Shown: positions 27,241-35,646, counted from the first letter of the stretch. The stretch: DNA of 64,000 bases from DASTFY01 sp963769115 (GCA_963769115.1 CAVYKN010000010.1:186001-250000); one strand, 5' to 3'. Numbers and translations are program-made. The notes: generated from the letters alone by a model not told the origin.

Positions 27241-28301
27241 TGGACCCCTTCACCTACGAGTCGCTGCCCGGCCGGGTCGTCTTCGGCCCCGGCCGCGTGT
27301 CCGAGGTGGCCGCCGAGGTCGAGGCCCTGGGAGGGGAGCGGGTGTTCCTCGTCGTGGACGCTCAGGCGAAGGCCCTCGGGGATGCCGTGGCCGACCAGCT
27401 CGGGCCGCGACTGGCCGACAGGTGGGGCGAGGTGGCGCAGCACGTCCCGGTCGAGCTGGCCGAGCGGGCCCGCGCCTCGGCCACCGACGCAGAGGCCGAC
27501 CTGATCGTGTGCATGGGGGGTGGCTCGTCGACCGGCCTGGCCAAGGCGCTGGCCCTCAGCCACGGGCTGCCCATCATCGCCGTGCCCACGACGTACGCCG
27601 GTAGCGAGATGACGCCCATCTACGGCCTCACGGGCGGTCGCCACAAGCAGACCGGCAAGGACCTGGCCGTGCTGCCGAAGGTCGTGATCTACGACCCCGA
27701 GCTCACCCTCGGGCTGCCAACCGGCGTGACCGGACCGAGCGCGTGCAACGCGCTGGCCCACTGCGTCGAGGCGCTCTACGCGCCCGGCTGCAACCCGGTC
27801 ACCTCGGCCCTCGCGCTCGAGGGAGTGCGGGCGATCCACCGATCCTTGCCGGCGGTCATGGACGCGCCCGGCGACATCGCCGCCCGCAGCGATCTCCTCT
27901 ACGGCGCCTACCTGGCCGGGGTGTCGCTCGGCACGACCGGCACGGGCCTGCACCACAAGCTGTGCCACGTGCTCGGCGGGACCTTCAACCTCGTCCACGC
28001 CGACACCCACTCGGTGATCCTCCCGCACGCGGTCGCCTTCAACCGTGAGGCGCTGCCGGCGGAGATGGAGCGCCTGGCCGAGGCCCTCGGCGTGCCCGGC
28101 GACGATCCCGCCGGAGCCCTGTGGGACCTCGCCGTGGCCAGCCACGTGCCCACGTCCCTGGCCGACCTCGGCCTGCGGGAAGAGGACCTCCCGGAGGCGG
28201 CACGTCGCGCCGCCGAGGAGATCACCGTCAACCCCGCGCCGATCGACGAGACCGCGCTGGCCGGCATCCTCCAACGGGCGTACGCCGGCGCCCGTCCCTG
28301 A
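27240..28301 (+). CDS. Maleylacetate reductase (iron-type alcohol dehydrogenase family)
   Basis: This 353-residue protein has the maleylacetate reductase N-terminus (FTYESLPGRVVFGPGRV), the nucleotide site CMGGGSSTGLAKALAL, PTTYAGSEMTPIYGLT, and histidine segments GLHHKLCHVLGGTFNLVHADTHSVILPH. It reduces maleylacetate to 3-oxoadipate with NAD(P)H. It is the only such gene in the window, so it should serve both the hydroquinone and the hydroxyquinol entry. It equates to HapF/PnpF in known clusters and is the last gene of the operon, converging with an IclR gene 12 bp away. Confidence 0.92.
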   Translation: MDPFTYESLPGRVVFGPGRVSEVAAEVEALGGERVFLVVDAQAKALGDAVADQLGPRLADRWGEVAQHVPVELAERARASATDAEADLIVCMGGGSSTGLAKALALSHGLPIIAVPTTYAGSEMTPIYGLTGGRHKQTGKDLAVLPKVVIYDPELTLGLPTGVTGPSACNALAHCVEALYAPGCNPVTSALALEGVRAIHRSLPAVMDAPGDIAARSDLLYGAYLAGVSLGTTGTGLHHKLCHVLGGTFNLVHADTHSVILPHAVAFNREALPAEMERLAEALGVPGDDPAGALWDLAVASHVPTSLADLGLREEDLPEAARRAAEEITVNPAPIDETALAGILQRAYAGARP

Positions 28302-28313
28302 AGCCCGGGTTCG

Positions 28314-29078
28314 CTACTCGGCCAGGCGCTTCTCGATGCGGCGCCGGGCCGCCAGGAGGTGACGGCCGAGCTCCTCCTCGCGCCCGGCGAACCGGCTGGC
28401 CGGGACCGGCACCGTGACGGCGGCGGGCAGGCCGATCGGGTTCTCGATGACGGTACCGACGGCGCAGATCCCGATGTCGTTCTCCTCCCGGTCCAGGGCC
28501 AGGCCCGTCGCCCGCACCTCGACCAGCTCAGTGAGCAGCACGTCCAGGCTGGTGACGGTGTGGCAGGTGAGCCGGCGCAGGCTCCTCGGCAGCAGCCGCC
28601 GCACCTCGGCATCGTCCAGCGTGGCGAGGAGGGCCTTGCCGTTGGCCGTCGAGTGCAGCGGGAAGGACACGCCCACGGCCGACACCGTCTGGAGGCGTTG
28701 CGGGCGCGCCACCTGGTCGATGAACAGCACGCGATCGCCCGAGAGCACGGCGAGGTCGACCGTCTCCCGCACCCGTTCGCTCAGCGCCACCAGCTCCGGG
28801 TGGATGGCGGCCACGATCCACTCCCGGCTGGAGCTGGCGAGCTGCAGCAGGCCGGAGCCGAGGCGGAAGCCCGATGACGCCGAGACCGGCGACACCAGCC
28901 CCTCGCTGGCCAGCGCCTTCACGATGCGGTGCACCGTCGAGCGGGGGAGGTCGGCCTCGACCGCCAGCTCGGCCAGGGACAGTCCCTGGGGCGCGGAACC
29001 CAGGCTGCGCAGGATCGCCGCCGCCCGGGCGATGACCTGCACGCTCCCCTCGGCCCGTGTCGGAGCCGCCTCGCTCAT
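28314..29078 (-). CDS. Second IclR-family regulator
   Basis: It has a winged-helix domain (VQVIARAAAILRSLGSAPQGLSLAELAVEADLPRSTVHRIV) and an IclR effector domain (LSGDRVLFIDQVARPQRLQTVSAVGVSFPLHSTANGKALLA; GICAVGTVIENPIGLPAAVTV). It ends the minus-strand operon of cyclase, cupin and two dehydrogenases and may control it. It is distinct from the regulator at 21687-22520, so the island has two IclR proteins. Its start lies inside one copy of a 14-bp direct repeat whose other copy holds the stop of the preceding gene. Confidence 0.88.
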   Translation of the reverse strand: MSEAAPTRAEGSVQVIARAAAILRSLGSAPQGLSLAELAVEADLPRSTVHRIVKALASEGLVSPVSASSGFRLGSGLLQLASSSREWIVAAIHPELVALSERVRETVDLAVLSGDRVLFIDQVARPQRLQTVSAVGVSFPLHSTANGKALLATLDDAEVRRLLPRSLRRLTCHTVTSLDVLLTELVEVRATGLALDREENDIGICAVGTVIENPIGLPAAVTVPVPASRFAGREEELGRHLLAARRRIEKRLAE

Positions 29079-29202
29079 GTCATCTTCTTCTCGGGGGCTG
29101 CGCCCCCGGACCCCATCGCCCGTCGGCTCGCTGCGCCGCTCGCCGTCGGCTCGCGGGCTCGCTCGGGCATGGCATGAGCTCGCTGATGCTCGCTCATGTC
29201 AT
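29070..29202. repeat. 105-bp palindrome-bearing insert flanked by 14-bp direct repeats
   Basis: CTCGCTCATGTCAT occurs at 29070-29083 and 29189-29202. The left copy contains the IclR start and the right copy the stop of the upstream dehydrogenase. The 105 bp between include a 7-bp perfect hairpin CGGGGGC-TGC-GCCCCCG (29092-29108) and several GCTCG repeats. Every other junction of this operon is an ATGA overlap, so this looks like a small insertion with target duplication. Confidence 0.55.
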
Positions 29203-29973
29203 GACGATTCCGCCGTCGACGACCAGCGACTGGCCGTTCACCCCGTCCGCCGCAGGGCTGGCCAGGTAGACGACGGCCGCCGCGATCTCGTCGAGGGTGA
29301 CGGTGCGCCGGATCGAGGCCGCCTGCTCCGCACCCGCCCACACCTCGGCGCCGGGCTTGCCGTGCGCCCGACCCAGCTCGTCGAGGTCGATCAGGTCGGT
29401 CTTGGTGAAGCCGGGGCACACGGCGTTGACGCGCAGGCCCGTGGTGCCCGTCTCCATCGCCAGGCAACGCGTGATGCCGATCTGCGCATGCTTCGACGCG
29501 TTGTAGGCCGACTGCCCGAACGTCCCCTTCTTGCCCGCGATCGACGACACGTTGATGATCCGGGAACGTTCCTGTGTCAACAGCCCCGGGAGGAACGCCT
29601 GCGTCACCCGGACCAGCGCGACCACGTTGACGTCGAGCATCCAACGCCAGTCGTCCAGGGTGTAGTCGGCGAACCGGCGCGGCCGGTAGACGCCCGCGTT
29701 GTTGACCAACGTGTCGATCGGCCCCTCCAGCCGCTGCTGGCTGACCTCGGCCAGCGCCGCCACCGAGGCGTCGTCGGTGATGTCGCAGACCACCGCCTCG
29801 GCCCGACCACCACCGCTACGGATCTCCTCGGCCGCCTCCTCGATCTCCCGCTCGGTGCGGGCCGCCAGCACGACCGCCGCCCCGGCCGCGGCGAGGTGCC
29901 CGGCGACCGCCCGGCCGATGCCGCGACCGGCTCCCGTGACGACCGCCCGCCGGCCGGCCAGGAGCGCGCTCAT
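29194..29973 (-). CDS. Short-chain dehydrogenase/reductase (second of two)
   Basis: This classical SDR of 259 residues has the nucleotide site VVTGAGRGIGRAVAGHLA, NNAGV, the catalytic Ser in INVSSIAGKKGTF, the YxxxK motif in SAYNASKHA, and the C-terminal LVVDGGIVMT. It would oxidise or reduce an alcohol/ketone with NAD(P)(H). Its ATG overlaps the stop of the preceding dehydrogenase (ATGA). The substrate is unknown; in this island it may belong to an upper pathway feeding hydroquinone or hydroxyquinol. Confidence 0.88.
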   Translation of the reverse strand: MSALLAGRRAVVTGAGRGIGRAVAGHLAAAGAAVVLAARTEREIEEAAEEIRSGGGRAEAVVCDITDDASVAALAEVSQQRLEGPIDTLVNNAGVYRPRRFADYTLDDWRWMLDVNVVALVRVTQAFLPGLLTQERSRIINVSSIAGKKGTFGQSAYNASKHAQIGITRCLAMETGTTGLRVNAVCPGFTKTDLIDLDELGRAHGKPGAEVWAGAEQAASIRRTVTLDEIAAAVVYLASPAADGVNGQSLVVDGGIVMT

Positions 29974-30890
29974 CCGGCGGTGTAGCCGCCGTCGAGGTAG
30001 ACGATGCTGCCGGTCATGAAGTTGGCCGCCGAGCTGGCGAGGAACTGCACGGCGCCATGGAAGTCCGTCGGTTCGCCGAGGCGACCGAGCGGGATGCGAC
30101 GCAGCATGTTCTCCCGCACCACCGGGCCGTTGCCCTCGTCGGCGTACATCCACGCGGTGAGGTCCGAGCGGAACACGGTCGGAGCGATGGCGTTGACGTT
30201 GATGCCGTGCGGGCCCCATTCGACGGCCAGCGCCTTGGTCAGCAGGTCGACCGCGGCCTTCGACGGGCAGTAGGCGGTGTAGTTGGCCAGACCGAGCTGA
30301 CCGCGGGTGGACGACATCAGGATCACCTTGCCGCCGCGGCCCTGCGGGATCATCACCCGGCCCGCGGCCCGGCACAGGAGCCACGTCTGGCGGACGTTGA
30401 CGTCCATCACCGTGTCCCAGTCGGCGGGGTCCTGCTCGACGATGGCGCCGGGGATGTTGGTCCCGGAGCCGGCGACGACGATGTCGAGCCCGCCCCCGGC
30501 ATCGACCGCCGTCCCCACGATCCGGTCCACGTCGTCCTCGGTCGCGGGGCGTACCGCCGCGGTGGCCGACCGACCGCCGCCATCGCGGATGGCCGCGGCT
30601 ACGGCCTCCAGCTTCTCCGCGTTCCCGCCGGCCAGTGTGACGACGGCACCGGCACCGGCGAGTGCGTACGCGGCCTGCTCGCCGAAGGCACCGGTGGCAC
30701 CGGTGACGACGGCCGACTGCCCGCTCAGGTCGAAGACCTGGGCCGGCTGCGGCAGGAAAGCCGCGTCACTGGTGCACCATCCGATCGTGCGAGCGGTCGT
30801 GGCCGTCGTCGCAGCAAGTCGCACCAGTGAGCTGTCCGCCGCTTCGCGGCGGAACTGCACCGTGACATGGAGCTCGCTCCGCTCGCTCAT
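29970..30890 (-). CDS. Short-chain dehydrogenase/reductase (first of two), start uncertain
   Basis: The SDR core begins at about residue 53 (FDLSGQSAVVTGATGAFGEQ), with the active site in ILMSSTRGQLGLANYTAYCPSK (Ser, YxxxK) and a C-terminal GSIVYLDGGYTAG. The family usually starts a few residues before that core, so the ~50-residue N-terminus from ATG 30890 is unusual. The DNA encoding it consists largely of inverted repeats (30766-30853) and a GAGCGGAGCGAG motif. It may be translated because ATG 30890 overlaps the cupin stop, or a downstream GTG may be used. The substrate is unknown. Confidence 0.8.
   Translation of the reverse strand: MSERSELHVTVQFRREAADSSLVRLAATTATTARTIGWCTSDAAFLPQPAQVFDLSGQSAVVTGATGAFGEQAAYALAGAGAVVTLAGGNAEKLEAVAAAIRDGGGRSATAAVRPATEDDVDRIVGTAVDAGGGLDIVVAGSGTNIPGAIVEQDPADWDTVMDVNVRQTWLLCRAAGRVMIPQGRGGKVILMSSTRGQLGLANYTAYCPSKAAVDLLTKALAVEWGPHGINVNAIAPTVFRSDLTAWMYADEGNGPVVRENMLRRIPLGRLGEPTDFHGAVQFLASSAANFMTGSIVYLDGGYTAG
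30766..30853. repeat. Inverted repeats at 5' end of dehydrogenase gene
   Basis: TCACTGGTGC (30766-30775) and GCACCAGTGA (30821-30830) are perfect 10-bp inverted repeats 45 bp apart. Directly beside them TCCGCCGC-TTC-GCGGCGGA (30835-30853) is a perfect 8-bp hairpin with a 3-base loop. Together they look like extragenic palindromic DNA rather than conserved coding sequence. Confidence 0.6.
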
Positions 30891-31234
30891 CGCGGCCCGT
30901 CCGGGTAGGGCATGACGACGAGCATCGTCGCCACGTCGTTCGTGCGGTTCACGACCGTGCGGGCCTCACCGGCCGGGATGTGGCACGAGTCGAGCGGGCC
31001 GAGCATGGCCTCCTCGTCGTCGGTCACCACCGTGACCTCGCCCCGCACGACGACGTAGACCTTCTCGAGCGGGGTGCCCTCGTGGGTGGTGCCGCCTCCG
31101 GGCAGGAAGTGCGACAGGCCGACCCAGAAGTTCGACGCGTCGCTGGCGTCCCAACCCTGCAACCGCAGCGCCGTGCAATCGAAGTGGTTGGGCGGCTCGT
31201 ACTTCGACACGTCGGACAGGCGGTTGACCTTCAT
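30887..31234 (-). CDS. Small single-domain cupin protein
   Basis: The 115-residue protein is one cupin barrel. GGGTTHEGTPLEKVYVVVRG holds the first motif (His and Glu), and GPLDSCHIPAGEARTVVN the second with its His. Such proteins may be metal-dependent enzymes or binding proteins. The start (31234) overlaps the stop of the cyclase gene and its own stop overlaps the next start, so it is embedded in the operon. The residues do not identify a reaction; isomerase, decarboxylase or ligand-binding roles are all possible. Confidence 0.75.
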   Translation of the reverse strand: MKVNRLSDVSKYEPPNHFDCTALRLQGWDASDASNFWVGLSHFLPGGGTTHEGTPLEKVYVVVRGEVTVVTDDEEAMLGPLDSCHIPAGEARTVVNRTNDVATMLVVMPYPDGPR

Positions 31235-32073
31235 CACGCACCGCCACGTGCTGTGCCCTGCGCGATGCGGAACTCGCCGGTGGGATCGAGCATGGCGACC
31301 AGCCGGATGATGCAACCGTCGCCCTTCACCCACCGCCAGGGGAAGGCGGCGAACGTCACCCGCTTGCCGGTGACGGCGTCGATGTCGCCGCCCACGTTCT
31401 CGAACCCGACGATGCCGCGCGACAGCAGCGCGCGGTGGCACGGCTCCCAGAGCGGGAAGTCCTCCAGCACATCGCGCCCGGTCGTCTCCTTGTACTCCGC
31501 GCAGGCCCACGGCAGCAGCCCATGGGGCCAGCCCGGCCCATGGGGGGCGATGGCGGTGGCGAGCGGGTGGTCGAGCGCCTGGGTGTCGGTCCCGACGGCC
31601 TTGACGCCCCGCTCGGCGAACCACTCGCCGGCGTCCTTGTAGAAGCCGGGGGAGTAGGCGTAGTAGTCGGCGTTGTCGCCGTAGTGACGGTGCCAGCCGG
31701 TGTTGACGATCACGATGTCACCGGGCTGGATCTCGGGTTCGGCGTTCTCGAGGTCCTCGGCGGTGACGACCTCCCACTTCTCCTTGGGGATCGATACCAC
31801 CACGCCCGGCCCGAAGAAGCAGTGCAGCGGGATCTCGTCGAGGAACGGCGTGCCCTCGATGACATGGGCCGGCACGTCGACGTGCGTCGTCGAGTGCATG
31901 ACCGTCGTGATGCGTTGGGTCAGCACCCTGGACTTGGCGTGGTAGTGGACGCGCTCGATCTTGACGTCCTCGAAGTACGGCCAGTTGGCCACGCCGTGGC
32001 CCCACGGGATGCTCAGGTCGTAGAACTCGAGCCCCGTGTTGTCAGCCGGCCAGACCCACTCATCGCCTGCCAT
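31234..32073 (-). CDS. Cyclase-family metal hydrolase (kynurenine-formamidase-like)
   Basis: The metal-binding signature of the cyclase family is intact in MHSTTHVDVPAH (HxxTHxDxPxH), with DLSIPWGHG at the start and the C-terminal RWVKGDGCIIRLVAML. Members hydrolyse amides or lactone-like compounds, including N-formylkynurenine and isatin. It is the first gene of the minus-strand operon, so it may catalyse an early hydrolysis of the island's substrate; that is inference. I use ATG 32073 because GAGGGGGACGG lies just upstream; ATG 32118 would add 15 residues. Confidence 0.85.
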   Translation of the reverse strand: MAGDEWVWPADNTGLEFYDLSIPWGHGVANWPYFEDVKIERVHYHAKSRVLTQRITTVMHSTTHVDVPAHVIEGTPFLDEIPLHCFFGPGVVVSIPKEKWEVVTAEDLENAEPEIQPGDIVIVNTGWHRHYGDNADYYAYSPGFYKDAGEWFAERGVKAVGTDTQALDHPLATAIAPHGPGWPHGLLPWACAEYKETTGRDVLEDFPLWEPCHRALLSRGIVGFENVGGDIDAVTGKRVTFAAFPWRWVKGDGCIIRLVAMLDPTGEFRIAQGTARGGA

Positions 32074-32277
32074 CCCCGTCCCCCTCGTTCCGTCGGTGAA
32101 CGGAGACGAGGGTTGCACAGGTTCCCGCGATTGTCCATACTTCGGGTCAGCCTGTCTTGTAGAGCGGTACAGCTCCGTTCGTCGTGACGGGTGGATGGCA
32201 GCCAGCCTGATATGGCCCTCCTGATATGGTCGGCCGCAATCGGGGATCTAGGGGACCACGGGATCAAAGGGGGAGCC
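32074..32277. promoter_or_regulatory. Divergent promoter region with tandem CCTGATATGG repeat
   Basis: This region separates the cyclase operon (left) from the importer operon (right) and must hold both promoters. CCTGATATGG occurs at 32206-32215 and 32220-32229, starts 14 bp apart. Around it are TTGTCC (32133-32138) and other AT-richer stretches that could be promoter boxes. AAAGGGGGAG precedes the importer start. No regulator can be named with confidence; the second IclR is one candidate. Confidence 0.5.
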
Positions 32278-33735
32278 ATGACCGACAGGTTCGATCCGTA
32301 CCGTCCGTCGCGCCAGCGACCCGGCCTTTCACGCCGGCAGTTCCTCGGCACGGCCACGGCGCTCGGCGTCGGTGGCGCCGCGTTCCTGGCGGGGTGCGGG
32401 AGCGACGACGGTGGATCGTCGTCGGACACCACGTCCGGCGGCGCGGACACGACGGCCGCGGGCGGCGCGGAGACCACGGCCGGCACGTCGCCCGGCACCA
32501 GCGGCGGTAGCGGTGGCCTGACCGGTGGGGGCGGTGGCGACGGCACCATCAAGCTCGGCTACGTCACACCCCAGACCGGCCCGTTGGCGGCGTTCGGTGA
32601 GTCCGACGCCTTCGTGCTCGGCGGGCTGCGCGAGCTGTTCGCCGACGGCCTGATGATCCAGGGCAAGAGCTACAAGGTCGACATCATCGACCGCGACTCG
32701 GAGTCGAACTCCAACACCGCGGCCACCGCCGCGCAGGAGCTCATCGCCAACGAGGGCGTGCACGTGCTGCTCGTCGCGCAGACGCCGGACACCACCGTTC
32801 CCGTCGTCCAGCAGGCGACCAACAACGAGATCCCGGTGCTGTCGAACAACGCGCCGTGGCAGCCGCACTACCTCGGCATCGGCGGGCAGCTCGCGCCGGA
32901 CGTCGAGCCCCCGCTGGCCTCGCCGTGGAACTACCACTTCTTCTGGGGCCTCGAGGACGTCATCGAGGTCTTCACCAGCATGTGGAGCGACCTCAAGCCG
33001 GGCGCCATCGTCGGTGGGCTGTGGCCGGACGATCCCGACGGCAACGCCTGGAGCGATCCCAACGTCGGCTTCCCGCCCGCGCTGGAGCAGCAGGGCTTCA
33101 CCGTCGTCGACCCGGGCCGCTTCCCGCTCGGCGGCAGCGACTACTCGGCGCAGATCAACACCTTCAAGGACCAGGGCGTGGAGATCGTCACCGGCGTGCT
33201 CCCGCCGCCGGACTTCGGCAACTTCTGGGCCCAGGCCCAGCAGCAGGGGCTGAAGCCCGTCGCCGTCTCGCTCGGCAAGGCGCTGCTCTTCCCGGGCGCC
33301 GTGGCGTCGTACCAGAACCCGCTCGGGCTGTCGTCGGAGATCTGGTGGTCGGACAAGCACCCGACCACCTCCAGCCTCACCGGCCAGACCTCCGCCGACC
33401 TCGCCCGCGCCTACGAGGAGGCGGAGAACAAGCAGTGGACGCAGCCCATCGGCTACGTGCACTCGCTGTTCGAGGTCATCGTCGACGCCATCGTGCGCGC
33501 CGGCGGCGTCGAGGACAAGCAGGCGCTGCTCGACGCGATCGGCGAGACCAACCTGCCGACGCTGGCCGGGAACGTCGACTTCACGAACCCCGTCGTGCCC
33601 CACATCACCAAGACGCCGCTGGTCGGCGGCCAGTGGGTGGAGAGCGACAAGTGGGACGTCGAGTTCAAGATCGTGACCAACACGCAGTTCCCGGACATCC
33701 CGACGGACGGCACGCTGCAGCCGATGAGCACCTGA
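32278..33735 (+). CDS. Liv-type ABC importer, substrate-binding lipoprotein
   Basis: The N-terminus has a twin-arginine pattern (LSRRQFLGTATALG) and a lipobox (AAFLAGC), so it may be exported folded by Tat and then lipidated. A Gly/Thr/Ser-rich spacer precedes the periplasmic-binding-protein type I domain (IKLGYVTPQTGPLAAFGESD...). It delivers a ligand to the LivH/LivM/LivG/LivF proteins encoded downstream. Given the operon, the ligand is more likely an aromatic or ring-derived acid than an amino acid; that is inference. AAAGGGGGAG lies 4 bp before ATG 32278. Confidence 0.88.
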   Translation: MTDRFDPYRPSRQRPGLSRRQFLGTATALGVGGAAFLAGCGSDDGGSSSDTTSGGADTTAAGGAETTAGTSPGTSGGSGGLTGGGGGDGTIKLGYVTPQTGPLAAFGESDAFVLGGLRELFADGLMIQGKSYKVDIIDRDSESNSNTAATAAQELIANEGVHVLLVAQTPDTTVPVVQQATNNEIPVLSNNAPWQPHYLGIGGQLAPDVEPPLASPWNYHFFWGLEDVIEVFTSMWSDLKPGAIVGGLWPDDPDGNAWSDPNVGFPPALEQQGFTVVDPGRFPLGGSDYSAQINTFKDQGVEIVTGVLPPPDFGNFWAQAQQQGLKPVAVSLGKALLFPGAVASYQNPLGLSSEIWWSDKHPTTSSLTGQTSADLARAYEEAENKQWTQPIGYVHSLFEVIVDAIVRAGGVEDKQALLDAIGETNLPTLAGNVDFTNPVVPHITKTPLVGGQWVESDKWDVEFKIVTNTQFPDIPTDGTLQPMST

Positions 33736-33741
33736 TCGGTC

Positions 33742-34920
33742 ATGGGCGCCGTCGCCGCACCGACGTCCGACATCGAGCTCTACACCGACGAGGCCCTCCT
33801 CGACCCCTACCCGCGCTACCAGACCCTGCGGGACCTGGGCGGCGCGGTCTGGCTGGATGCGCACGGGATGTACGCGCTGTCCCGGTTCGGCGACTGCCGG
33901 GACGCGCTGCGGAACTGGCCGGTGTTCTCGTCGGCGCAGGGCGTGATGATGAACGACCTGATGAACCAGACCCTCATCGGGATCGTCCTGTGTGCCGACG
34001 GCGACGAGCACGCGGCGATGCGCAAGGTCATCGGCGGGCCGCTCACCCCGCAGGCCCTGGCCGCGGTGCGGGACACCATCAACGAGGAGGCCGAGGGCCT
34101 CGTGGAGCGCCTCGTGGCGAAGGGGACCTTCGACGCCGCCACCGACCTGGCCCAGCACCTGCCGGTGACCATCGTCTCGAAGCTGGTGGGCCTCCCGGAG
34201 AAGGGTCGCGAGCGCATGCTCGACTGGGCCGACGCCAACTTCGACTGCTTCGGCCCCATGAACGCGCGGACGGAGGCGGCGTTCCCCGTCGTGCGGGAGA
34301 TGGTCGACTACGCCTTCAGCGAGTGCGTGCCGGGCAAGCTCTCGGCCGACGGCTGGGCGGCGGGAATCTGGGCCGCGGCCGAGCGGGGTGACATCCCGGC
34401 CGAGAAGCCGCCGCTGATGATGAACGACTACATGGGTCCGAGCCTGGACACCACGATCTTCGCCACGGCCAGCATGATCTGGCTGTTCGCCACCCATCCG
34501 GACCAGTGGACGCTGCTGCGCGACCAGCCGGACCTGATGCTCAACGCCATCAACGAGGTGCTCCGCATCGAGACCGTCATCCAGGGCTTCTCACGCGTGC
34601 TGACCGAGGACCACACCATCGACAGCATCACCATGCCGGCCGGGTCACGGGTCCTCGTCCTCTACGGGTCGGCCAACCGGGACGAGCGTCAGTTCGAGGA
34701 CCCGGCGCGGTTCGACATCACGCGCTCCAACGCGTCCGAGCACCTGGCCCTCGGCTTCGGTACGCACTCCTGCCCCGGAGGCAACCTGGCCCGCATGGAG
34801 ATGCGGGCGCTGCTCACCGCCCTGCTCCCGCGGGTGGAGCGGTTCGAGCTCGGCGCCGTCGAGCCGAAGCTCAACAACGTGCTCCACGGTCTCGGCACCT
34901 GTGTCGTGACGGTGCACTGA
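33742..34920 (+). CDS. Cytochrome P450
   Basis: At 392 residues it is a soluble bacterial-type P450. The heme-ligand loop is LGFGTHSCPGGNLARME (~residues 335-350), the K-helix ExxR is in INEVLRIETV, and the I-helix reads YMGPSLDTTIFATAS, with DT at the oxygen-activation site. No ferredoxin or reductase gene is adjacent, so electrons must come from elsewhere. It lies between the importer's binding protein and its ATPases, 6 bp and 3 bp from its neighbours. It may hydroxylate or O-demethylate the imported aromatic; the substrate is unproven. Confidence 0.9.
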   Translation: MGAVAAPTSDIELYTDEALLDPYPRYQTLRDLGGAVWLDAHGMYALSRFGDCRDALRNWPVFSSAQGVMMNDLMNQTLIGIVLCADGDEHAAMRKVIGGPLTPQALAAVRDTINEEAEGLVERLVAKGTFDAATDLAQHLPVTIVSKLVGLPEKGRERMLDWADANFDCFGPMNARTEAAFPVVREMVDYAFSECVPGKLSADGWAAGIWAAAERGDIPAEKPPLMMNDYMGPSLDTTIFATASMIWLFATHPDQWTLLRDQPDLMLNAINEVLRIETVIQGFSRVLTEDHTIDSITMPAGSRVLVLYGSANRDERQFEDPARFDITRSNASEHLALGFGTHSCPGGNLARMEMRALLTALLPRVERFELGAVEPKLNNVLHGLGTCVVTVH

Positions 34921-34923
34921 GCC

Positions 34924-35643
34924 ATGGCGCTGGTGGCGGTCGACGACCTGCAGAAGGCTTTCGGCGTCCCGGTCATCGACCACCTCTCGTTCTCGGTGGA
35001 CGAGGGTGAGGCGGTCGGCATCGTCGGTCCCAACGGGGCCGGCAAGACGACCCTGCTGAACCTGATCGCCGGCGAGCTGGAGCCCGACGACGGGACCATC
35101 ACCTTCGAGGGGCGGGACATCACCCACGCCCGCCCGGACGTGCGGGCCAAGGCAGGGATCGCCCGAACGGCGCAGATCCCGCGGCCCTTCGAGGGGCTGA
35201 CCGTCTTCGAGAACGTGCTCGTCGGCGCCACCTTCGGCACGACCGCGCACCGGCGGGAGGCCACCGACCGGGCCGTGGCCGCGCTGCAGCAGGCCGGCAT
35301 GCTCCAGAAGGCCAACCTCGCCGCCGGGAGCCTGGCCCTGCTGGACCGCAAGCGGCTCGAGCTGGCCCGCGCCCTCGCCACCCGGCCCAAGGTGCTGCTC
35401 CTCGACGAGATCGCCGGGGGCCTGACCGAGGCCGAGGTCCACGAGCTGATCGACAGGATCAGGGAGATCCACGCCGGGGGCGTCACCATCGTCTGGATCG
35501 AGCACATCGTCCACGCGCTGCTGGCCGTGGTCGGGCGCATGATGGCGATGAACTTCGGCCGCAAGATCGCCGAGGGCGAGCCTCGCGAGGTCATGGCCAG
35601 CGCGGCCGTGCGCGAGGTGTACCTCGGGGTGGGGGAGGCCTGA
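34924..35643 (+). CDS. livG: Liv-type ABC importer ATPase (LivG-like)
   Basis: Walker A is GPNGAGKTTLLN and Walker B VLLLDEIAGGLTEAE. The signature region is the relaxed LivG type (GSLALLDRKRLELARALA) rather than LSGGQ. The length is 239 residues. With the following LivF-like protein it forms the ATPase pair of a branched-chain-amino-acid-type importer. It lies 3 bp after the P450 stop and 3 bp before livF. Confidence 0.9.
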   Translation: MALVAVDDLQKAFGVPVIDHLSFSVDEGEAVGIVGPNGAGKTTLLNLIAGELEPDDGTITFEGRDITHARPDVRAKAGIARTAQIPRPFEGLTVFENVLVGATFGTTAHRREATDRAVAALQQAGMLQKANLAAGSLALLDRKRLELARALATRPKVLLLDEIAGGLTEAEVHELIDRIREIHAGGVTIVWIEHIVHALLAVVGRMMAMNFGRKIAEGEPREVMASAAVREVYLGVGEA

Positions 35644-35646
35644 GCG

